Part shown: positions 54,931-63,777 of the stretch, piece by piece | Layout: every line of letters begins with the position of its first letter | Position numbering within the stretch: the stretch's first letter is position 1 | NCBI RefSeq assembly: GCF_000420805.1 | Contig: NZ_ATVQ01000003.1 | Coordinates: 186,001 to 250,000, forward strand | From: Yaniella halotolerans DSM 15476 | GTDB lineage: Bacteria; Actinomycetota; Actinomycetes; Actinomycetales; Micrococcaceae | Reading direction: 5' to 3' | Length of the DNA: 64,000 nt | Notes under the pieces: model-generated | The model's input: the letters and a program-made list of their open reading frames with translations, nothing else | Databases searched by the model: none | Told to the model about the DNA's origin: nothing | Position numbers and translations under genes: made by a program

Positions 54931-57893
54931 CTTAGTTGTACCGCAAGGCCATTCGTTTCTTGTTCAGCAGTGACCAAGACTGCCCGAGCAGCAATAGAAG
55001 GAACGGAGACTAACTTGGGCCATATCATCCGATGCTCGGTGGATGAGTTCAACGGGAGATATAACCGCTCCGGGATCATGCCGATCATCCGACCACCAGC
55101 TAGTTCCCTGGCGCCAAAAATATAGAGCGTTAGTGTAGCGGAATTCTGTCGCAGCAATTGGATCAAATAATCTTCGAAGCCCTGGAAATGTCCAGTGACT
55201 GTTCGTGTAGCCCAGCTACCCCAATCTGTGATCACTATCGTGGTTAGTTCTTCCTGAGCTAGGAGACGGGTTAATTGTTGCGTCAGATCATGCAGAGCGT
55301 CTGGTGAAGCATCAGATGCATGAAGATATATGTCCCAACCGTGGCGGTTAGACCTGTTTTGGCCCCCGTCCAGAAAAACTTTATGTTCACCACGCCGAAG
55401 CACATGATGACAGACTGTCCTCATAGCGGTTGCAATACCGCTGTCAGCCGTACCAACCCAGGCAACTGAGCTGGTCAGGCCAGTTGTGTCGGTTCCCTCG
55501 GCCCGTGGTCCAAGCGTCAACGGATATTGGTTACAGTTTGCTGGGTCATCAACAAGTCCAATGACCTCATAAGGCGGGGAAATTCGATGTTGCGCTGCAA
55601 GATTGGTGCTTGATACTTCTGATGGGAGAACCGGCAAAATCACGGGGTCGGCGACCGGGAAATGTTTGGCACGGTTACACAGCTCCTGGGTCAGGCTGTT
55701 CCAGTCTGTTGTTTTGCTGAGATACTCCCGGCCCTGCGGGTCGGCTACTACCAACTCCACTGGCTCATCATCTAGCAAGTAACGGGAAGTCTGGAATAGC
55801 TGTGGCTGTCCACCGCCGGTTTTGTAGTAGGCCCGGCCTGGAGTTGTGGGCGAGATTCGGTAGGCGTCGCCCGTACCAAGTGTTTCCCAGGAGTCGTGCT
55901 CGGTAGCAGTGCGCAAGCTCATGACCGCGCCGATATTTGCTCTCATATCTGTGTTCACCGCGCCTTGAAGCCGCTGGGTGGCAAGGATCAGATGAAACCC
56001 TAGTGATCTACCGGTGGCGGCCAAACGTGCTAATGAGGTCGCGGCGTCACTGTTATTGTCGACGAGCACCCGCAGCTCGTCGATGGCTACGATTAGCCGT
56101 GGCAACACTACATCGGGAAAAGAATGTCGGAATGCGACATAATCGGGAACTTCGTGCTCGGCAAATAATCGTTCTCGACGAAGCAATTCAGCCGTGATTG
56201 CATCCAACGAACGAAATGACGTTTGTGCTACGTGATTGGTTTCGACGCTCATCACCTGCGGTAAAGGGTCCAAAACGTTGAATGAAGCCCCACCTTTGAA
56301 ATCCATAAGGATCATGCTGACTTCGGTTGGTGGGTAGCGTTCTATGATCCCCGTCAATACGGTAAGTAGTAGCTCTGATTTACCAGATCCGGTAGTGCCG
56401 GTAATTAACAGGTGTGGGCCATCGTTTACGAGATCCACAGCCAATCCGAGCTTTCCTGTTGCGATAGTTGTGGCTAGCTCCTCGGCAGCGTACCCCTGCA
56501 TGGTGCTGGGGGAGAGGACGAGGCTTTGCGAGTCTAATGGGTCCTCCGGTTGATCAGCGGCAAGCCCAAATCTAATCTTCTGCAACGTAGAAGTGCTAAT
56601 ACCAAGAGGCACTATTTTGGAGGCCTTCAGAGCACCGTCGATCGTGTTTTCAGCTAGGTCGACGACGGTTGTATATTCGTCAGGCAGAATATGAGTCTTG
56701 GTGGTGAAGATGAGCTGGGGTAATGAGCTTTCGGCAGCAACTTGGCTATCGATTCGCACTTGTGGTGGTCCTGCATATTGTCGCTGCTCAATCAGCAATC
56801 CACCGGCAGTAGCTTGAGTATGTCGAAGCAATTGAGCGAGGCACCAATTCTTGATCGGTCGCAATCTTGCCGGATCACCAGTGATGATCATTCGATGTTC
56901 AGGCTCGAGCGTTATCACGATAGGCACTGTAGTCGTGAGATGACCTTCCCAACGTTGGTCCTGTTGCGCTTGGGAAAGGCCTGCTTTGCGAATACCGGAC
57001 CCAAGGTAAAGCACGGGGTGCTTTGGCTGCGGTCCTTTGAGGCTTAGAGGATCCGCAGTTTGGGCACCTAGTGCACGAGCGATTTGCTCCGGACCATAGA
57101 CACACTTACGCATCTGACGCGTCGCGGAGTCTAAAGCGTGGCGGATTTTTCGAAGGAATCGTTGGCGTGCTCTGCGGTACTGCGTGACCATGACTGCAGC
57201 AATAATGACCGATATGCCGGAGAATAAGAGAAAATACCACATGCCTGTTACCATCATCAGCACGATGCCGATCACCAAGGGGGCAGCTGCTCCGATAACC
57301 TGGAGTAAGACATTCGGTGGTGAAGGTGGTTGGCCCGGATCGATTTCAAATTCATCGGGGGCTTTGGGAGTAGCCAGGGTTTGACCGGGCCCGCGCCGCA
57401 CGGCAAATTGGCTGGAACCAACCGCGTAAGGCTCGCCGGTTTCCCATAAAAATTCTGGTTTATTCATTGGTGTGACAACTGTGCCATTGGACGAGAGGTG
57501 GATATCGAATTCTCGGGCTGATAGCCACGGATCCCGAACCCGTGCACGTGCCTCGTTGCGGCCGACCGATAGCCCCCGACGGGTTAAAGGAAAGGTGCGG
57601 CCGGCATCAGGTCCAGCAACAGTCGTCAAAGATAACTGTGGCGCCGGCTCGTAGCGGGGAGAAGACCCGGCTGGTTTTGCAATGAGCTCGCCAGATCCCT
57701 GAGCCCACCGTTGTTTCAGGTCCTCGGAATCGAAAGAGATGAGGCCTTTGTCGTCGAGGAAAAACTCCATGTCACGAGCATGAGGTACTTTTCCTGCCAG
57801 AACTTGGGCGAGCTCCACACCACCACCTGCCGGGATGCGGTTGAGGTGCCACCAAGTCGGCTCATCGAGCAAACCAAAAATTCTCAACAACAT
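54891..57893 (-). CDS. FHA-FtsK/SpoIIIE (EccC-like) membrane ATPase
   Basis: The 1000-residue protein combines an FHA-like domain, a TM pair and FtsK/SpoIIIE ATPase modules. LTRRGLSVGRNEARARVRDP lies in the FHA region (about 95-175). The hydrophobic hairpin (VIGAAAPLVIGIVLMMVTGM onward) lies near 215-260. The first ATPase has LLITGTTGSGKSEL (Walker A, about 490) and LPRLIVAIDELRVLV (Walker B). A C-terminal second module lacks an obvious Walker A. EccC-type proteins power type VII secretion; FHA fusion ties it to phospho-signals. No Esx (WXG100) genes are visible. ATG 57893 is chosen by the GGTGAGG upstream. Confidence 0.85.
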   Translation of the reverse strand: MLLRIFGLLDEPTWWHLNRIPAGGGVELAQVLAGKVPHARDMEFFLDDKGLISFDSEDLKQRWAQGSGELIAKPAGSSPRYEPAPQLSLTTVAGPDAGRTFPLTRRGLSVGRNEARARVRDPWLSAREFDIHLSSNGTVVTPMNKPEFLWETGEPYAVGSSQFAVRRGPGQTLATPKAPDEFEIDPGQPPSPPNVLLQVIGAAAPLVIGIVLMMVTGMWYFLLFSGISVIIAAVMVTQYRRARQRFLRKIRHALDSATRQMRKCVYGPEQIARALGAQTADPLSLKGPQPKHPVLYLGSGIRKAGLSQAQQDQRWEGHLTTTVPIVITLEPEHRMIITGDPARLRPIKNWCLAQLLRHTQATAGGLLIEQRQYAGPPQVRIDSQVAAESSLPQLIFTTKTHILPDEYTTVVDLAENTIDGALKASKIVPLGISTSTLQKIRFGLAADQPEDPLDSQSLVLSPSTMQGYAAEELATTIATGKLGLAVDLVNDGPHLLITGTTGSGKSELLLTVLTGIIERYPPTEVSMILMDFKGGASFNVLDPLPQVMSVETNHVAQTSFRSLDAITAELLRRERLFAEHEVPDYVAFRHSFPDVVLPRLIVAIDELRVLVDNNSDAATSLARLAATGRSLGFHLILATQRLQGAVNTDMRANIGAVMSLRTATEHDSWETLGTGDAYRISPTTPGRAYYKTGGGQPQLFQTSRYLLDDEPVELVVADPQGREYLSKTTDWNSLTQELCNRAKHFPVADPVILPVLPSEVSSTNLAAQHRISPPYEVIGLVDDPANCNQYPLTLGPRAEGTDTTGLTSSVAWVGTADSGIATAMRTVCHHVLRRGEHKVFLDGGQNRSNRHGWDIYLHASDASPDALHDLTQQLTRLLAQEELTTIVITDWGSWATRTVTGHFQGFEDYLIQLLRQNSATLTLYIFGARELAGGRMIGMIPERLYLPLNSSTEHRMIWPKLVSVPSIAARAVLVTAEQETNGLAVQLSYVDPPRCAMAEE

Positions 57894-57970
57894 AACCTCA
57901 CCTTTCCAGCTCGAATGAATACCCCAATCATGCCTCACGCTCCACGGGGCGTGAGGGGTACCAACGCCGT

Positions 57971-57979
57971 TGTGGAAAA
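57971..57979 (-). promoter_or_regulatory. Near-consensus DnaA-box-like site
   Basis: The minus strand reads TTTTCCACA, one mismatch from TTATCCACA, 18 bases from a perfect box on the opposite strand. Confidence 0.4.
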
Positions 57980-57997
57980 CAACTTTCGTGGTGCAAT

Positions 57998-58006
57998 TTA
58001 TCCACA
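57998..58006 (+). promoter_or_regulatory. Perfect DnaA-box sequence TTATCCACA
   Basis: TTATCCACA in the divergent region between the FtsK-like gene and tadA matches the DnaA-box consensus exactly. Two boxes are too few for an origin; transcriptional control or chance are alternatives. Confidence 0.45.
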
Positions 58007-58047
58007 ATGAGCTGATCAGATATTGCAATGGCCCTAAAAAATATTAA

Positions 58048-58063
58048 AGTGAACACAGTCACA
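58048..58063 (+). promoter_or_regulatory. Crp/GlxR-like operator upstream of tadA
   Basis: AGTGA-ACACAG-TCACA matches the TGTGA-N6-TCACA consensus at nine of ten positions. It lies 35 bases before the tadA start. It overlaps a longer inverted repeat (GTGAACACAGT at 58049 and ACTGTGTGCAC at 58072). It is a candidate cAMP-responsive site. Confidence 0.45.
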
Positions 58064-58098
58064 GAAACCTCACTGTGTGCACTTGATTTTGGAGCATA

Positions 58099-59325
58099 AT
58101 GGAAGCGCAACAATTGCTGGAGCTAGAAGTTCGCGAACTTATCCGTTCTCGCGGACTCGATCCTACCGGCCAGCCCGAGACGGTACGGGAGCTCGTTGCG
58201 ACCGCAACTTCGGATTATGACGCTCGTAGTATGCATGCGGCACTGCCAATGTTGGACGATGTCGTATCTACCCAGCAGGCAGTTTTTGATGCGGTGGCAG
58301 GCTTCGGCCCTCTCCAACCGCTCCTCGATGACCCGGAGATTGAGGAAATCTGGATCAACAGTCCAGCGCAGGTCTTTTGTGCACGTAACGGTGTCACCGA
58401 GCTGACGAATATCTCACTGTCAACTCAGCAAGTCGCTGATCTCGTGGAGAAAATGCTGAAAAGCAGTGGACGTCGTCTCGACTTATCTACCCCGTTCGTC
58501 GACGCGGCACTAGCTGATGGTTCACGGCTCCACGTAGTCATTCCAGATATAACTGCGAAGCATTGGGCCGTGAACATTCGAAAATTTGTGGTTCGTGCCC
58601 ATAAGTTAGCGGACTTAGTACGTAAGGGGAGTCTGACCTCACAAGCAGCGGCATTTCTCGATGCTGCGGTTGGTGCTGGGCTCAACGTGTTGGTTTCCGG
58701 AGCTACCCAAGCCGGAAAGACAACGATGCTCAATTGCTTAGCAGCATCAATTGGGGCGCGCGAACGAGTCATTACTGTGGAGGAGATTTTTGAGCTGAAG
58801 ATCCCGCAACGTGATGTGGTAAATATGCAGTGCCGCCAGCCAAATCTCGAAGGAGTGGGTGAAATTTCCCTTCGACGGCTGGTGAAAGAAGCACTACGGA
58901 TGCGGCCCGATCGCATCATTGTCGGAGAAGTTCGGGAAGCAGAAGCGCTTGATATGCTTGTAGCTTTGAACGCTGGCCTTGCAGGCATGTGTAGTGTCCA
59001 TGCCAATTCTGCTCACGATGCGTTGAGCAAGATCTGTACATTGCCACTGTTGGCAGGGGAAAATATTAGCAGGGACTTTGTGACGCCTACAGTAGCAAGT
59101 TGTTTCGACCTGGTAGTCCACTGCACTCGGAGTAGTGATGGCCAGCGGCAAGTTACTGAAATCCTCTCAGTAGGACAGCGCGTGGAAGGTGGCGTCATTG
59201 AATCTGCGCCGGTTTTTCGGATGGTCGATGACCAACTAACGCTGAATCCAACAGGACTTATGGAACATCCTAAATTTACAGCCGCTGGCATCGACATTCG
59301 TGATCTCGTTGGTGGCGCCGCGTGA
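58099..59325 (+). CDS. tadA: Tad pilus secretion ATPase TadA/CpaF
   Basis: The 408-residue hexameric ATPase powers Flp/Tad pilus assembly. LDDPEIEEIWINSPAQVFC marks the N-terminal domain. Walker A is GATQAGKTT (about 201-209), and the Asp box and Walker B regions read VITVEEIFELKI and RPDRIIVGEVREAEALDML, with the His box MCSVHANSAHDAL. ATG 58099 follows GGAG by 5 bases. tadB begins within its stop codon. The gene order tadA-tadB-tadC-pilin-tadE is standard. Confidence 0.95.
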   Translation: MEAQQLLELEVRELIRSRGLDPTGQPETVRELVATATSDYDARSMHAALPMLDDVVSTQQAVFDAVAGFGPLQPLLDDPEIEEIWINSPAQVFCARNGVTELTNISLSTQQVADLVEKMLKSSGRRLDLSTPFVDAALADGSRLHVVIPDITAKHWAVNIRKFVVRAHKLADLVRKGSLTSQAAAFLDAAVGAGLNVLVSGATQAGKTTMLNCLAASIGARERVITVEEIFELKIPQRDVVNMQCRQPNLEGVGEISLRRLVKEALRMRPDRIIVGEVREAEALDMLVALNAGLAGMCSVHANSAHDALSKICTLPLLAGENISRDFVTPTVASCFDLVVHCTRSSDGQRQVTEILSVGQRVEGGVIESAPVFRMVDDQLTLNPTGLMEHPKFTAAGIDIRDLVGGAA

Positions 59326-60170
59326 GCGTGATTCTTGGTCTGGCTCTCGGCGCTGGCTTGCTTTTGATTTGGTGGTCCTTCTGGCCACGGAAACTTAAAC
59401 CTTCAGACCCCACCCCCTCAAAAGCACAACAATTGATCGCTCGTAGTGGCATCGCGCGTATCACCGTATCCGGTGTTCTGACCTTGTCCCTGGTGTTGGC
59501 CTTCGTGGTGTTTATCAGTTTGACGGCGCTGACGGGCGCGGCACCAATTGGTATTTGTTTTGGTTTATTTGCCGCGGCTGTTCCATGGGCGGCATTGTCT
59601 TGGCAGGCTAGTCGCCGACAAACAGCCCTCCGTGAGATATGGCCGGATGCCATCGATAACCTACGTTCGGCAGTTCGGGCAGGACTCACACTTCCAGAGG
59701 CATTGGCGCAACTGGGCGATCGAGGACCAGAAGAATTACGGGGTGCTTTTGATGGTTTTGCCAGAGATTATCGTTCCGGTGCACGTTTTGACGATGCACT
59801 TTACCGCCTGAAAAATACTCTGGCCGACCCTACAGCAGACCGGTTAATTGCTGCACTTCAGGTTACTCGTGAAGTGGGCGGTGCAGACATTGGCCGATTA
59901 TTGCAGACCCTTTCCGATTTTCTGCGAGATGATGCCCGTACTCGTTCAGAATTAGAAGCCCGCCAATCCTGGACGGTTAACGGAGCACGACTTGCTGTCG
60001 TTGCCCCGTGGGTCATCCTGCTGTTGCTTTCCACACAGCCCGATGCTGCAGCTGCCTATCAATCGGTTGCGGGATTATTTGTGCTCTTAGGAGGCATGGC
60101 CGTTTCGGTTATTTGCTATCGTCTCATGCTTCACATTGGCTCTCTCCCAGCCGAACGGAGAGTGTTATGA
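59322..60170 (+). CDS. tadB: Tad pilus inner-membrane protein TadB
   Basis: The 282-residue protein has a type II secretion F domain typical of TadB, including DNLRSAVRAGLTLPEALAQL and DDARTRSELEARQSW. Four TM segments are predicted: near the N-terminus, near 40-80 as a pair, and C-terminal ones. A GTG start overlaps the tadA stop. It forms the platform of the pilus machine with TadC. Confidence 0.9.
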   Translation: MSVILGLALGAGLLLIWWSFWPRKLKPSDPTPSKAQQLIARSGIARITVSGVLTLSLVLAFVVFISLTALTGAAPIGICFGLFAAAVPWAALSWQASRRQTALREIWPDAIDNLRSAVRAGLTLPEALAQLGDRGPEELRGAFDGFARDYRSGARFDDALYRLKNTLADPTADRLIAALQVTREVGGADIGRLLQTLSDFLRDDARTRSELEARQSWTVNGARLAVVAPWVILLLLSTQPDAAAAYQSVAGLFVLLGGMAVSVICYRLMLHIGSLPAERRVL

Positions 60171-61099
60171 CACCAACAATTTGGTTAGCGATAGGGTTCG
60201 CCATTACTGGTGGCCTTGGTCTTCTATTCCTCACTACGGTGGCGACTAAGCTGAATCGACCAACTCTTGCGGAACGGGTTGCGCCGCAAATGCGTGGACA
60301 TGCCATAACTCGCGCTACCGAACAGCAAACGTTGACGACTTTGGGCACGCTGTCCACCATTACTGCACCGATCATTCAGGCGGGAGTGAACCAACTCAAC
60401 AAGTTCAACCTCGGCAATACTCAGCTCGCCTCGAGGCTTGCGCAAGCCGGTTCTCGCCTCAATGTTGCAGATTATCGGGCGCAGCAGCTAATCATGGCGG
60501 TGGTTGCAGCTGCTTTAGCTACGATCGGCTGTATCTGGGCAGCGATTAATCACTCCCTGCACCCAGTCATAGGGTTCATAGTGGTGGTTACAGCGACCAC
60601 CGTCGCGTTCTTTGCCCGCGATAATCTCCTAACTGGTCAGATCAATAAGCGGCGTACCAAGATCCTGGCGGAATTCCCGACCATCGCTGAACTTCTTGCA
60701 CTATCTGTTGCCGCCGGGGATTCGGCTCACGGTGCGTTGGAACGCGTCGCCCATACGGCCAAGGGCGAACTGGCATATGAGTTCAATCTGGTGCTAACTG
60801 ACACACATTCGGGTGACAGCCTAGTGAAAGCATTGCAATCATGCTCGGATCGGTTAAAACTGAACTCCGTTGAACGTTTCATCACAGGATTTACCGTCGC
60901 CCATGAGCGTGGCACACCCCTCGCAACGGTGCTTCATGCGCAAGCCACCGATGTCCGGGAACTCACCAAGCGCGAATTGTTGGAAGTGGCCGGCAAAAAG
61001 GAAATCGGGATGCTAGTGCCGTTGATATTCGGCGTTTTGCCCTTAACCGTTGTATTCGCAGTATTTCCAGGACTCTCATTACTCAACATCGGACTATAA
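60167..61099 (+). CDS. tadC: Tad pilus inner-membrane protein TadC
   Basis: The 310-residue protein carries a second F domain: IAELLALSVAAGDSAHGALE followed by TGFTVAHERGTPLATVLHAQ. TM helices lie at the N-terminus, in the middle pair (about 110-145) and at the C-terminus. ATG 60167 overlaps the tadB stop (ATGA); the frame is open earlier inside tadB. It partners TadB under TadA. Confidence 0.9.
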   Translation: MTPTIWLAIGFAITGGLGLLFLTTVATKLNRPTLAERVAPQMRGHAITRATEQQTLTTLGTLSTITAPIIQAGVNQLNKFNLGNTQLASRLAQAGSRLNVADYRAQQLIMAVVAAALATIGCIWAAINHSLHPVIGFIVVVTATTVAFFARDNLLTGQINKRRTKILAEFPTIAELLALSVAAGDSAHGALERVAHTAKGELAYEFNLVLTDTHSGDSLVKALQSCSDRLKLNSVERFITGFTVAHERGTPLATVLHAQATDVRELTKRELLEVAGKKEIGMLVPLIFGVLPLTVVFAVFPGLSLLNIGL

Positions 61100-61114
61100 C
61101 CTTGAAAGGAACCC

Positions 61115-61303
61115 ATGCAGATATTGCACTTAATCTTCACGCGTCTGACGCATGACAGCCTGACAGATGATCGAGGAGATGTACCCGGCTGGGTCATGAT
61201 CACTTTAATGACCGCCATACTTGTGGCTGGCCTCTTAGCGATAGCTGGTCCAGCGCTGAACGGTCTCTTCGAAGAAGCTATAGCTCGAGTATCCGGTTCC
61301 TAA
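61115..61303 (+). CDS. Small pilin-like membrane protein in the tad operon
   Basis: The 62-residue protein has a short charged N-terminus ending in RGDVPG and one hydrophobic helix (WVMITLMTAILVAGLLAIAG). Its place and size suit the Flp pilin. However, it lacks the Glu at +5 and the Tyr of the GxxxxEY processing signature seen in class IVb pilins, so processing may differ. AAGGAA precedes the ATG. The next gene starts directly after its stop. Confidence 0.7.
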   Translation: MQILHLIFTRLTHDSLTDDRGDVPGWVMITLMTAILVAGLLAIAGPALNGLFEEAIARVSGS

Positions 61304-61678
61304 ATGGCTTCGACGAGCGAGTCGGGATCAATCATCGCGGAATCCGCGATGATCATCGCCCTCATCACCGTTCTCTGTGCAACTATTTTGCAGCTCGGCG
61401 TCATCATACATACCAGGAATACGATGATGGATGCTGCATCGGCGGGTGCGAGGCATGCTGCACTTGCCGACCGGAGCATGGCCGACGGCGAGGACCGGGC
61501 TGTCCACTTACTGACGAATTCGATACCACACGCTGAAACAGCCAATGTAGCGATCAATCGTGATGCCAGTGGCGAGCTCATCACGGTCACAATTGATCAT
61601 CAACTCCCTATATTCGGTTTCATGACGGGACCCGTGCCACTGTCTGCCACCGCTCAAGCATATGATCTCACACCGTAA
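61304..61678 (+). CDS. TadE-like pseudopilin
   Basis: The 124-residue protein begins with a prepilin-type signal SESGSIIAESAMIIALITV: Gly before a hydrophobic helix, with Glu at +5. The rest is a small extracytoplasmic domain with MDAASAGARHAALADRSMA. It starts immediately at the previous stop codon and overlaps the next gene by 17 bases. TadE-like proteins are minor pseudopilins needed for Flp pilus assembly. Confidence 0.85.
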   Translation: MASTSESGSIIAESAMIIALITVLCATILQLGVIIHTRNTMMDAASAGARHAALADRSMADGEDRAVHLLTNSIPHAETANVAINRDASGELITVTIDHQLPIFGFMTGPVPLSATAQAYDLTP

Positions 61679-62087
61679 CGATCACGGATCAGCCACAGTT
61701 GAATTTATTGCCTTGTCTGTCATCCTTCTTATCCCGGCAATCTATCTGTTGGTAACGATTTCGCAGCTACAAGCTGCAGGCTACGCTGCCGTTGCAGCGT
61801 CAGATCAAGCAGCGAAAACCATTGCCTACACCGACAATGATTCACATGCACAGAGCAGAGCGGTGCAGACTGTGCACCTGACCGCAGAAAACTATCAGCT
61901 CGATCCTTCGACCACTAACACGACTATTCATTGCACCAACGCTCCATGCACCACTCCTGGAACACAGATCACGGTCAACGTTTCCATTGACGTGCCGTTA
62001 CCACTGATTCCGACGTTCTTAGGGAACCAAACACGTATAGCTACCATGGATGCCACGGGTTACCACGTTATTGGAGAATTCGAATGA
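61662..62087 (+). CDS. Second TadE/TadF-like pseudopilin
   Basis: The 141-residue protein has the pseudopilin signal DHGSATVEFIALSVILLIPA, with Gly, then Glu at +5, and a single helix. A Cys pair (HCTNAPC) sits in the extracytoplasmic part. The start overlaps the previous gene by 17 bases and the stop overlaps the next by 4 bases, so translation is coupled. Confidence 0.83.
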   Translation: MISHRNDHGSATVEFIALSVILLIPAIYLLVTISQLQAAGYAAVAASDQAAKTIAYTDNDSHAQSRAVQTVHLTAENYQLDPSTTNTTIHCTNAPCTTPGTQITVNVSIDVPLPLIPTFLGNQTRIATMDATGYHVIGEFE

Positions 62088-62524
62088 TCAGACATAGAGA
62101 AAACGACGAGGGTCAAACGTCGGTTTTCGTCATCGGTGTCACCGTGGTCATCTTGCTATTTGCACTAACGATTACAGCCATAATGTCTGTCAACTTACAA
62201 CACCGAAAACTCTTGTCGTTGGCTGATTCTGCAGCTCAAAGTGCGGCCACAGCCTTTACGATTGTGGATCCAAACGAATTCTCAGTCACCATTACAGACG
62301 CATCAGCATCGCAACAAGTCAACGAGCACCTTCGGGCTTTGGACGCTGAGCAACATTTCCCGAATATCGCTGTGCAATCTGTTCGGGTTATCGGTGAGAC
62401 GACGGTGCAAGTTCGGCTTCGTGCCACCGCGCATCCGCCAATTGTCAATTGGGTTATCCCCGACGGGGTGACGGTGGTTGCAGAAGGTACAGCACGTACT
62501 CAGCTCAATGATTCTGAACAGTAA
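62084..62524 (+). CDS. TadG-like / Rv3660-neighbourhood membrane protein
   Basis: The 146-residue protein has an N-terminal DEGQTSVFVIGVTVVILL helix with Phe in place of the +5 Glu, so it resembles TadG-type rather than processed pilins. The extracytoplasmic domain is Ala/Thr-rich, with repeated beta patterns such as VQSVRVIGETTVQVRLRATA. It ends the tad operon. Its ATG overlaps the stop of the preceding gene (ATGA). Confidence 0.78.
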   Translation: MIRHRENDEGQTSVFVIGVTVVILLFALTITAIMSVNLQHRKLLSLADSAAQSAATAFTIVDPNEFSVTITDASASQQVNEHLRALDAEQHFPNIAVQSVRVIGETTVQVRLRATAHPPIVNWVIPDGVTVVAEGTARTQLNDSEQ

Positions 62525-62726
62525 TGCAGCTATAGGTGGCGCAGAAGAGTGTCGGCGATTCGCGGGTTGTCACAAAGGGCAGGCGGTCGTTAGGGTCGAA
62601 CTAATGGCAATATTCAAGCGAAAAATCTATATCATCTAATATCGCGAACTCGAACATGGCCCCGACCCTATCGATCAACATCGTGCCATAACTTATGGCA
62701 CCGTGCGAATCTTTTGAGGAGCAACC

Positions 62727-63767
62727 GTGCAATTAGCAGAAGTTCGAAATATTTATGACCAAGACGGACCCTTCGCAACTATCTACCTTGAAGGGCGTGC
62801 ACCAGCCTCAGATGCGGAACACCAAGTCAGACTGCGCTGGGACGATCTGAGAACGCGCTTAGAGCAAGCCGGAGCCCCAGATGAAACGGTTATGGCACTA
62901 GAAGATGCCGTTATCGTTGATGATATTGCCGAAGTGCAGAGCAACGGCAGGGTTCTGGTGGCGAATGCATCGGGCGTATTGCTCAATGCTGATTGGGATG
63001 CAGCGCTCGGTGCTGGAGACGCTGCACATTTTGCACAAGAGCCAGAACTTGGTGCATTTGCACGTGAGCGGGCTCGGTCGGTTCGTATGCTTGTGGCCAT
63101 TGCTGATCAGACCGGCGCCACGATACGCCAAGTTGTCGCTGCAGAAGAACACGAGCTGGACGAACAAGTAGAGCGTAACGTGACAGATGCGGCCAACGCC
63201 TCGGTTCACAAACCGCGTGAAGGCGCACTGTCGCACAAACAGATTCAACGTCGGGCAGACGAAGCAACCAAACACAACCTTCGAGAAGTTGCTAAATATT
63301 TGGACGAGACCGCCACGAAGTGGCATCCGGATGTCGTGGTCCTTGCCGGTGAAGTACAGGGACGCAAAGAACTCCTTGGTGAACTCTCTGAAGCATTGCG
63401 CGACATCGCCAGAGAAGCTGAAAGCGGCGGTACCGATGATGCCGCTGCCGAAGAGACTCTCGCTGAAGAATTGCGCTCGATCGCCAGCGACGTTGCAAAT
63501 GCCCGCTCACAAGAACTGACTGAACGTTATGAATATGCCGCAGCTCACGACCAGGCAGTAGAAGGCGCCGACAAGGTGGCTCGTGCAGCTGAAATGGGCG
63601 CGGTTGAGACGCTGTTGTTGGAACACAATCGCTCGGCCGCCGATGAAGCGAAAGTCTTGGGCGCCAGTGTCAAAGTGGATGCCCAGATAGGGCTTCTCAA
63701 CACCCAGGTTGAAGATGCTGTCGCCGCAGTGTTGCGGTTTGAAGCACCAGACGAACTGAAGAAGTAA
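62727..63767 (+). CDS. baeRF-type (Rv2629-like) Vms1/eRF1-related protein
   Basis: The 346-residue protein resembles the actinobacterial Rv2629 family, related to bacterial/archaeal eRF1-like domains with proposed peptidyl-tRNA hydrolase roles. FATIYLEGRAP starts the N-terminal region. The middle HKQIQRRADEATKHNLREVA lies near the position of the catalytic loop. WHPDVVVLAGEVQGRKELL continues the alpha/beta core, and VETLLLEHN is near the C-terminal domain. A GTG start follows GAGGAG. The next gene starts 10 bases later and may be co-transcribed. Confidence 0.78.
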   Translation: MQLAEVRNIYDQDGPFATIYLEGRAPASDAEHQVRLRWDDLRTRLEQAGAPDETVMALEDAVIVDDIAEVQSNGRVLVANASGVLLNADWDAALGAGDAAHFAQEPELGAFARERARSVRMLVAIADQTGATIRQVVAAEEHELDEQVERNVTDAANASVHKPREGALSHKQIQRRADEATKHNLREVAKYLDETATKWHPDVVVLAGEVQGRKELLGELSEALRDIAREAESGGTDDAAAEETLAEELRSIASDVANARSQELTERYEYAAAHDQAVEGADKVARAAEMGAVETLLLEHNRSAADEAKVLGASVKVDAQIGLLNTQVEDAVAAVLRFEAPDELKK

Positions 63768-63777
63768 AGGAGCGTAG

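Noticed and set aside
57894-58098. Possible replication origin in the FtsK-tadA gap
   Set aside because: Only two DnaA-box-like sites are present and dnaA, dnaN or parAB genes are absent.
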